From: Verpa conica
Lineage: Eukaryota > Ascomycota > Pezizomycetes > Pezizales > Morchellaceae
Length of the DNA stretch: 64,000 bases
Direction: 5' to 3'
Assembly: GCA_033030425.1 (NCBI GenBank)
Contig: JAUFSD010000006.1
Location: 248,001-312,000 of the forward strand
The position numbers were made by a program, and so were the translations under genes. Below the pieces are notes generated by a model. That model saw only the letters and a program-made list of their open reading frames with translations. It searched no databases and was not told the DNA's origin. Positions 56,301 through 64,000 of the stretch are shown piece by piece. Every line of letters begins with the position of its first letter. The stretch's first letter is position 1.

Positions 56301-57908
56301 AAGGTTGACTTTCCGTCCTTGTCGACCGCTTTAGGGTCGACTCCTTTCTCAAGTAGCAATCTCACCATATGAAGGGAATGATCCCCGCTACCGCTGGCCG
56401 CCGCATAGTGGAGGGTTGACTTTCCGTCCTTGTCGACCGCTTTAGGGTCAACCCCTTTCTCAAGTAGCAATTTCACCATCCCAAGAGAACTAATCCCGCC
56501 GCTGGTCGCATAGTGGAGGGTTGACTTTTCGTCCTTGTCGACCGCTTTAGGGTTAACTCCTTTCTCAAGTAGTAATTTCACCACCTGAAGGGAATGATCC
56601 CCGCTGGCCGCCGCATAGTGGAGGGTTGACTTTTCGTCCTTGTCGACCGCTTTAGGGTCAACTCCTTTCTCAAGTAGCAATTTCACTATCTCAAGGGAAT
56701 AACGCCTGCTGGCCGCCGCATAGTGGAGGGTTGACTTCCCGTCCTTGTCGACCGCTTTAGGGTCAACTCCTTTCTCAAGTAGCAACCCCACCACTTCAAC
56801 GGAATAAAACCCGCCGCTGGCCGCCGCATAGTGGAGGGTTGACTTTCCGTCCTTGTCGACCGCTTTAGGGTCAACTCCTTTCTCAAGTAGCAACTCCACC
56901 ACCTCAGGGGAATAACGCCTGCTGGCCGCCGCATAGTGGAGGGTTGACTTCCCGTCCTTGTCGACCGCTTTAGGGTTAACTCCTTTCTCAAGTAGCAATT
57001 TCACCACCTCAGGGGAATAAACCCCGTCGCTGGCCGCCGCATAGTGGAGGGTTGACTTTCCGTCCTTGTCGACCGCTTTAGGGTCAACTCCTTTCTCAAG
57101 TAGCAATTTCACCAACTCATGGGAATAAACCCCGTCGCTGGCCGCCGCATAGTGGAGGGTTGACTTTCCGTCCTTGTCGACCGCTTTAGGGTCAACTCCA
57201 TTCTCAAGTAGCAATTTCACCACCTCAGGGGAATAAACCCCGTCGCTGGCCGCCGCATAGTGGAGGGTTGACTTTCCGTCCTTGTCGACCGCTCTAGGGT
57301 CAACTCCATTCTGAAGTAGCAATTTCACACTCTTGAGGGAATGACCCCCACTGCCGACCGCCACATGGTGGAGAGGTGATCTTCCACCCCCGTCAACCAC
57401 CTCAGGATCAACTCCCTCGTCAAGGAGTAACTTCACTACTTCAAACCCACCAAAACCGGTCCCTGCAATGGCTGCTGCGTAATGAAGAGATGACATCCCA
57501 GTTACATCGACTTGTGTAGGGTCAGCTCCCCGTTTGAGTAATAATCTCACTGCCTCCGGCGATAGTTTGCTATCCTTGGCCGCCGCATAATTGAGAGGTG
57601 ACTTTCTGTCCTTGTCGACCGCTTTAGGGTCATATCCTTTCTCGAGTAGTAACTCTAACACCTTGTTGGAATATTCATCGCAGCTGGCCGCCGCATGGTG
57701 GAGAGGTGATTTCCCATCCTCGTCGACTGAGTTTGGGCCGTACCCTAGCTTAGGTAGCTCTTCGATATCTTGCTTCCAAGAATCACGTCCGCAGGCTTTG
57801 TTGATAAGGTCGGATAACTTGGCTCTGTTCTCTGGGATCTAGTAATTGATTTATTAGCAGTGTTGAAAGGATCTATAGAGGAAGAATACCAACCGGTTGC
57901 GAAGCCAT
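53363..57908 (-). CDS. Ankyrin-repeat protein with C-terminal CorA-like domain
   Basis: Nine exons: 57890-57908, 54987-57831, 54699-54938, 54593-54620, 54187-54516, 53816-54118, 53680-53760, 53584-53613 and 53363-53527, giving 1346 residues with all phases consistent. After a short lead (NRAKLSDLINKACG) come about 22 ankyrin repeats (residues about 40-780). Repeats 5-14 are near identical (VDKDGKSTLHYAAAS ... LLLEKGVDPKA). A helical TPR-like stretch follows (AAIYTYLNRLNDAVSTYQIL), then a linker and long helices (KEIAQLERYKSQLSEISKE). The end is CorA-like: EFNLVSIHESHESTRMATS, MKRLSWITFVFLPLTFIS, the intact GMN in SVFGMN (residue about 1296), and a second TM (WYFISAVGLLVVVLGTWMIF). CorA proteins form Mg2+ channels; fungal ankyrin fusions of this type are uncharacterised. 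The exon 2 donor (GTCTGT) and exon 5 donor (GTCAGT) are the weakest splice sites. Confidence 0.85.
56200..57310 (-). repeat. Nearly identical in-frame ankyrin-coding repeats
   Basis: About ten units of 99-111 bp are almost identical at DNA level. Each contains GTCCTTGTCGACCGCTTTAG on the plus strand. Differences are concentrated in the short stretch after LHYAAAS (DGVYSPEV, RRYSPEV, GGFYSVEV, GDHSLQV). Such homogenised repeats with one variable patch are typical of recent expansion or gene conversion. Confidence 0.85.
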
Positions 57909-58922
57909 ATACACTTGTCTAATGAGTTCAAAAAAAGGTGGGGAGAAGGTATCGCGAAGTCGTTAAGTACTGTCTGCGTCAAAGTCGGATTGTCGGTAAA
58001 GCTTCAATAATTTGTTTCTTGGTCCATCTAGCCTCGGGGAGTGTTAGGTGAAATATTAGAGTTGTGCATAGCTCGATCGACCTTTGCCAACACACTGCAT
58101 ATCACCCCGCCAGGAAAGTGCACAACCATTTTGGGCAGTGCGCAGTGCGCAGATATGAAACAGTGCCAATAGAGAAACGATACCTTAATGCGAACGAGGG
58201 AGAAATTAGGCGATTAGCTTAAGACCTACCTCTATACCAATAGCGTTCTAGAGCTCAAGAGTCCGCTCGTCGATGGTTAAAGCCTTGATAACCGTCGTGA
58301 TCCAATTTGTAGGGTAATGTCATTGGGCTCTTGTTTAGTAGAGTCGACCAGGCACGCGATGATCTTGGCGCCCCCACCCAATCCCCTAATGTAGCAAGAC
58401 CGCAACTCAAGGATAAACCACCTCAAGAATATCTTCCAAAACTTCTAAGATAAAGCTCATAGAACGAACAAGAGGATTGGTAGTTGATACATCCCATAAT
58501 ATCTGAAGGTGTGTGTATTGCGTTCATGTTCCCATCGCTGCTGTCTTCATACCCATAAGAGACAGCCAAGTCTGAGTGAGAGATAATACATGTAGCCCCT
58601 CAGTTTCTATTTCTTACCCCCGCCCTTCCCATTATCCTCATGCAGTATCACTCGCTGCTGCAGGGTATGACCTCACAAGCTTCATCGCCGCCAACCCTAA
58701 CCCAGGATACCCCGCCAGATGCTTACATGCAGTATCGCCAATATAACACTCCAATCACTCCAACAAAGAAAATATATCAAAAAACGCCCCCAACGAACAA
58801 CACAAACAAAACTCCGGACATAAGACATAAACTAGCATAAACCGCAATTGATGCCCCCGCATCAAATCTATATCCGGCATCCAAAATTGCGCTCAAAAAA
58901 GGTCATCTTTCCTCGAACCACC
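57909..58922. other. Divergent promoter between Ank-CorA and farnesyltransferase genes
   Basis: About 1 kb separates two divergent starts. A repeat of TGCAGTATC occurs at about 58640 and 58728, the second next to CCAAT-like sequence. An upstream ATG at 58851 is in frame with the farnesyltransferase but is less favourable than that at 58923. Confidence 0.5.
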
Positions 58923-60636
58923 ATGGCTTCCTCTGCTTCCTCATCCACAGACCCTTCGCCTTCGTCACGTCTAGACTCTCTCCTAGAGCCATCACGACGC
59001 TTTGAGGAGCTCCCATCCGGTACAGCATCACCAGCACTCTCGGCATCAGGATCTGGAACTGGATCTACTTACTACCCTTACAACCCCGCGAACCCTTACA
59101 TCCCTCCAGAACCACCAATGCCCCCTGCACCGGCTCTATTCACCACTCCACCATTCCTCAAGGACAAGTTGGTTACCCGTACATCTGTTGAACAAGACGC
59201 AACCGTTCATTCCTGCCTCCGCTACCTCTCATATCCCGAGGACCCATTCCCGATACTCGACCGCGATGCCCACATCGCATTTTTAGAAAGCGGGCTCAAC
59301 GGGGGCAAAGACGGGAAGCTCCCGGAATACATGGTCATGCTGGATGCATCACGAGCATGGATAGTCTACTGGTGTCTGATGGGACTCACATCACTTGGCG
59401 TCGACGTCCGCACGAAATATAAAACTCGGGTAATGAACTCGTTGCGACCCATGCAAAACGAAACCGGTGGGTTCGGGGGTGGGAACGGTCAGATGAGTCA
59501 CATTACGGCTACGTATTCGGCAGTTCTGGCTCTGGCTATTGTGTCTGGTGGTGATAAGGACGGCGATGATGATGAGGAGGAGGAGCCGCTGGATATTGTG
59601 GATCGGCGCGCGATGTTGAGGTATTTGCATAGTGTAAAGGATAATGCTACAGGTGGGTTTCGGGTGGCTATTGATGGTGAAACGGATGTTCGTGGGGCAT
59701 ACTGTGCTCTCACTGTCATCTCTCTCCTCGGACTTCCCACTACTGGGGGTCTTGTTAAAGGGACTCGTGAGTATCTCTCCCGCTGCCAGACTTTTGAAGG
59801 GGGCTTTGGTGCCTCCCCCGGTGGTAACGAGGCCCATGGGGGGTACGCATTTTGTGCCCTCGCTGGACTCTGTATGCTCGGTGAGCCGAGAGATGTCTTA
59901 AGGAAAAGTCTAGATATGGACCGTCTTATTTCTTGGTTGAGTGCACGGCAATATGCTCCTGAAGGAGGGTTATCGGGGAGGACAAATAAGCTAGTCGATG
60001 GATGCTACAGTACTTGGGTTGGTGGGTGTTGGCCACTGGTCGAGGCGGCTTGTAATGGCCCCCAACCAGAGGGGGGTGAGGCAACCAGTGTAGTCGGGAG
60101 TCTATGGAGTCGAGAGGGATTGGCGCGATATATTCTGACATGTTGTCAGAGTATGAAAGGAGGGCTTCGGGATAAGCCTGCAAAGTACGTAACCCACTTC
60201 TCACTTAAAAAACTACAATGTTAACAAAAACAGAGCCCCAGATTTCTATCATACTTGTTATGTGCTTCTTGGTTTAAGTAGTACACAGCACTACTCTTAT
60301 TATGTCTCACAGGCCCCAATAGGCACGTCTGTGCCTACTTCGGAAACCCCGGAAACCCTGGAAACCCCCGTTAATACTGACCCCTCTACTACCACCTCGG
60401 TAGAAGATGAGGACTTACCACTCCGTTCAGCATTTTCGTGGCGTGTATCTCCACGGATTCCATCAGTTGTGACAGGTGTGTTTGAGCCGGTAGTTGAAGA
60501 CCTACCCACATGGCCGGACGATGTTAGTGAGGGTATTGTTGGGGATCGTTTAAGGGCACATCATCCGATCTTTAATATTCCAGTTGAGAATGTGGAGTTT
60601 ATAGAGAAATGGATGAGCGAAAAAATTGGTTTTTAG
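58923..60636 (+). CDS. RAM1: Protein farnesyltransferase subunit beta
   Basis: Exons 58923-60184 and 60234-60636 (49-nt intron, phase 2) give 554 residues. The start ATG sits in the strong context ACCACCATGG. After a Ser/Pro-rich lead come the alpha-alpha barrel repeats: ASRAWIVYWCLMGLTSLG, NETGGFGGGNGQMSHITATY, ATGGFRVAIDGETDVRGAYC, FEGGFGASPGGNEAHGGYAF and APEGGLSGRTNKLVDGCYST. Zinc ligands are present: the Asp and Cys of VDGCYSTWVGG and the His of DFYHTCYVLLGL, the latter in exon 2. The enzyme with its alpha subunit farnesylates CaaX-box Cys of Ras, a-factor-like pheromones and lamin-type proteins in the cytosol. The C-terminal 100 residues beyond the barrel are Thr/Pro/Glu-rich and then end FIEKWMSEKIGF, longer than the yeast protein. 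Confidence 0.95.
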
Positions 60637-63089
60637 TATAGCGCGAGGCAAGGATCATAAGGTATGATACTTGGGTTCTCTAAAATGGGTGGGTGGTAGT
60701 CTTGCATTTTTAGTTGAGTTTAGTACTTCTCAGGCCGTTTCAATGATTTATGTCTATGGCGTTTTTCTTTTTGAAGATTTTTGTAGGCACTGCCCCAGTT
60801 CGGTGAGGATGAAGCGCCGAGTGATATTATATGACTAGTGGGCACTAGTCACGTTTTTAAGCGTATTATAATCTTATATAGGAATAGTAAACTCCCTGTC
60901 ATAAATGTTCTTCACGTGGGGTAGTACAACGAACAGTAAAAAAGATCGAGAAACACGAGACACGAGAATCTCATTCTAGTACATAGTTGGATTAGCCACA
61001 AGACCCTGTTAGCAGACCCTAGCTTCCCAATTTTTCTTGCCATACGCTCTAAGATGAAAAAGAGCCTCATATTCCTCTAGAGCACGCTTAATATTATAAA
61101 GAAATCAAGCATAATGATTGCCAGATTGGAAATAGATGCCACTTTCGCTTCTATCACATTCAGACCTCTCCCACATTCTTGCCACCATTTTTACCTACCG
61201 CTAAATCCCCGCCACCGCCACACGGCAGTTGAAGTAGAAAACATAATCAAATGATAGTTTGCACTCATCGAAAAAAGATTTTTTGGCGATGGTGTTGAGT
61301 TTTCAGCTAACCTAATTCCGCTACTATAATATTGGTGTTGACTGAGAACACCTGAGATCGGATACAACATCCCTATTCTCCATTCCGCAGAATACTAAAC
61401 CCACCATTTGTTATTTTATATGCCACCACTCTCTTAGATCATATAGAACCCCGACCTCAAGCGAGGAGACCCTGAATTAATGGGAAATAATAGTATATGA
61501 TGATCTGAACAAGAAAAAACGTAATAGATGTAATTCAAATTCCTAGTAACTAATCAAGACCCCCACCTACTTCCCTATGAAAAAAACTTCAGTAGAGTCA
61601 TAATAAGCATACGTCCTACTATATGCCAATCCATAAGGTATACGCGTTCCAGAAACACCCTGCAAGAACACTACAAGCATATCTTCTTTCTCCAAACTAG
61701 CGCTTATCACCCCACTAACACTAACCTAGCTTACTCTACTGCAATAAGAACATCTTATTAAAGATCCACCCTTCCCTTCCCTCCTCCGCCCCACCTCATT
61801 TTTAAGCGCCGTTTCTTATCACAAGCTCTCCACTAAGTTAAACCAACACCTTATTTTATTTTATTTCTTTTCCAAAAAATCTTACGACCCGAGTAAGGCT
61901 GTAAAAAAAAAAAAAAAGAGCTCATCATTACACAGGTGATAAACTTGCTCTCTCTCACCCCCCTCTCACCCCTATTTAGCTAGTTTATCCGGAAGCGAGC
62001 TAACACATAAGCCCCCGGGGATGTCAAATGATCTCTTTCAGGGAAGGCTTGCATATTGAGGCGGATTGCTTCTGGGAAAGGGGGCGTTCAAGTGCTGACA
62101 GCATAGGTTTGGATAGACGGTTTTTTTTCCTAGTAAACTTGCTACATAGATTTAATGATTTTTTTTCGGCTTGTGTGGTCGGTTGGTCGATTTTTCTTTA
62201 GATGCGTACTTGAGGAAGTTTGCGTTACACTACTAGCTGTAGAGCTTCTTGGTCTTGTTTTGTATTTATTTTATTTTATCTTATTTTGTTTATTCTGCGT
62301 TTATACTAGTCGTGTCTCTCCCAGGCTCTCAGTATACCCTATTACTACTTCTTAGAATTCTTAATACTAGCGCACATTGGCTATTTCTTGAACTTTCTAC
62401 TAGAGGCTGTACTCTACTTCTCACCGATAAAGAGGTTAGGATTCTTTCTTTCTTTCTCAAGTTACTTAGCCCCCACTTGAGAGGGGTAGCACCACCTGGG
62501 GAAGGAATACTACGGGTAATTACGGTACTGAACTCTTGAGTATAGAGTACTCATATCTCCGTTTCGAAGTCGTGTTTCCTAATCCGAAAATTTACAGGCT
62601 GGTGGGAACCTAGAGATTTTATTCATACGAATAGCACCCTATGGCCGGTGAGAATATTATGGCACGCCAAGCGAAGGACCGGCGACATAAATAGAAGGGT
62701 CAGCCTACGGGAAATTCCTACTTCAGCCATGACTAAGCAGTCCCTGGCACTACATAAATTTGTAGGCTTCACCCCCCACATCACCTATACTTACTTCATA
62801 TCACATTATCTCACTTGCTTCCCAGAATCAACTGTATTTGGCTTATATAGAATCATCACAGATGTGAGTTCTATAATTGCTAGACCGGTATCAAAGTATT
62901 TTCTACACTCGATGAAGCGCTCTATCGGGGGGGTCCCAGAGTGAAAATACATAACATCAGCCCATCATCTGCCTTCTATCTCACATCATTCATTATTTAT
63001 TTACAATACACAATAGGGATTATTCATCAGAGATACTAAATTACCAAAGATTGAAACAGATATTCAAGCATATCAACGTAGCATTGAGC

Positions 63090-63391
63090 GGTGAATGTGT
63101 CAAAACCCATTTTACCACAGGCGGTAAGCTAAAGACCACTAGCACTAGATTTAGACTAGGTTGAGGCCTAGTCAAGTGGATACATATGCCAATATAATAC
63201 TCTATAGCAAAAACATGGGGTATATTATGCATAGGTTATCACTAGCGGTAGGTTTAAGACTAGGTTTAGAGTAGGTTTGGGCTCAATTGGGAGTATATCT
63301 ACGCCAGTATAGGCCTCTATAGCAGAGAAATATGAGGTATAGTAAGCATCCATTTACCACCGACGATAAATTGGGTTTTGGCACATTCACC
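63090..63391. mobile_element. TIR element with internal tandem duplication
   Basis: The left end GGTGAATGTGTCAAAACCCA and the right end, read on the other strand, GGTGAATGTGCCAAAACCCA match in 23 of the first 25 bases, with weaker similarity to about 40 bp. Inside, a roughly 95-bp unit is repeated imperfectly: about 63149-63242 and 63262-63356 share TAGAxTAGGTT, CCxxTATA and CTCTATAGCA-x-A. There is no coding capacity, so this is a non-autonomous element. A clear target duplication was not found. Confidence 0.5.
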
Positions 63392-63605
63392 ACACCATAA
63401 CGTAGGCTCCTAGCTCTTCGCCATCCGACAGTATAACTAGAAAAACCTACCCCCTATGTAGACAAAGTAATCGAGAGAGCGTATGATACTTCATCTGTCA
63501 TTATTCCGAAGGAGATCTTATCTGTAAGTTACTCGGGTGGTCTGATATGTAGTTTTTCTACTTACGTGTTAAAATAGGTATATACTTCCTTTGGGGGGGG
63601 GCAGT

Positions 63606-63775
63606 TGTGAAGCTTAAACGTAACGTGATGAATGATATGAAAGGAGTTCATACAGAGATACACAAGCTCGAGTCAAAGCTAGGAAGTAATATAAAAGAGG
63701 AAGTACACGATCTCGAATCGGGCAGTAAAATAAAATAAGTTCATAAAGAGGCACACGAGTCCAAATCAAAGTTGT
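63606..63775 (+). pseudogene. Relic encoding short coiled-coil repeats
   Basis: Read in one frame, this gives repeated charged segments, VHTEIHKLESKLGSNIKEE, then VHDLESGSKIK, a stop, then VHKEAHESKSKL. The spacing and E/K/L pattern suggest repeated coiled-coil units of a longer protein. There is no start, one internal stop, and nothing conserved around it, so it is either a decayed fragment or chance repetition. Confidence 0.27.
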
Positions 63776-64000
63776 GTCGGAATTCTATCCGAATACTCAA
63801 CTCTTTCCCTACGGGGTTTGAATCTTATGGTTCTGTTATGCTATATCTACTATAAGCTCTGGGGATTTTATAGCCCCTAGCGGCTATGATATGAATTTTA
63901 TAAGTGGAAGCAGAAGGCATGACAAGATATACCCAGCAATGTTGTACCTGGGAACGTGGTAACCAACCAATTTTACCACATAGAGAGCTACAGAGGCTAT

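Larger units (their letters stand above)
60637..64000. other. Terminal A+T-rich spacer
   Basis: 3' flank of the farnesyltransferase gene, then about 2.3 kb without a supported gene (A run near 61903, G run near 63593). The TIR element at 63090-63391 and the coiled-coil relic at about 63606-63775 are listed separately. The sequence at 63960-64000 could be the start of another repeat that leaves the window. Confidence 0.5.

Noticed and set aside
63955..64000. Second copy of the 63090 TIR
   Set aside because: Only ATTTTACCACA is shared; the match is too short and the window ends.

Overview
The window looks like a fungal (filamentous ascomycete) nuclear contig. The protein-coding genes carry short introns, mostly about 48 to 90 nt, with GTAAGT/GTATGT-like donors, CTAAC-like branch sites and TAG/CAG acceptors. 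The recognisable families are fungal: a CorA/ankyrin fusion, a siderophore acyltransferase, a PTS2-bearing peroxisomal thiolase, polyubiquitin, the farnesyltransferase beta subunit and an MCU homologue. Low gene density with long A+T-rich spacers fits a Pezizomycete (truffle or morel relative), but that assignment is inference. No tRNA, rRNA, CRISPR array or phage feature was seen. Layout: a metal-dependent amidohydrolase (1.4-3.0 kb, minus); a 957-residue disordered/membrane protein (4.9-7.8 kb, minus); a 4.5 kb spacer with a cluster of hairpins; a four-exon DUF7918-like protein (12.3-13.7 kb, minus); a two-gene orphan locus (14.8-18.7 kb, plus); an MFS transporter (20.6-23.2 kb, minus); an MCU-type mitochondrial calcium uniporter with an altered pore motif (26.2-27.6 kb, plus); a DUF1963-like protein (28.4-29.7 kb, minus), a DUF2470-like membrane protein (30.8-31.5 kb, minus), a siderophore acyltransferase (31.8-33.1 kb, minus) and five-repeat polyubiquitin (34.1-35.4 kb, minus). 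A gene-poor 15.5 kb stretch (35.4-50.9 kb) then holds two small dsRNA-binding-domain genes and coding relics. The right part has peroxisomal 3-ketoacyl-CoA thiolase (50.9-52.3 kb, minus), a nine-exon ankyrin-CorA protein (53.4-57.9 kb, minus), farnesyltransferase beta (58.9-60.6 kb, plus) and a terminal spacer with a TIR element and a coiled-coil relic. I rebuilt the exon structures by hand from splice signals and reading phase. Those of the amidohydrolase, DUF7918-like gene, orphan gene, MCU, DUF1963-like gene, acyltransferase, polyubiquitin, thiolase, Ank-CorA gene and farnesyltransferase all join in frame. The genes are mostly unrelated housekeeping or accessory functions, not a biosynthetic cluster. 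Most worth a second look: the orphan pair at 14.8-18.7 kb, whose large gene appears to have 10 or 11 introns all in phase 2 and which shares a short motif with its neighbour 57 nt downstream; the Ank-CorA protein with about ten nearly identical ankyrin repeats and an intact GMN motif; the MCU homologue whose DIME-type pore motif reads D-V-I-S; and recognisable regulatory sites upstream of the acyltransferase (SreA-type GATA) and thiolase (FarA-type CCGAGG).
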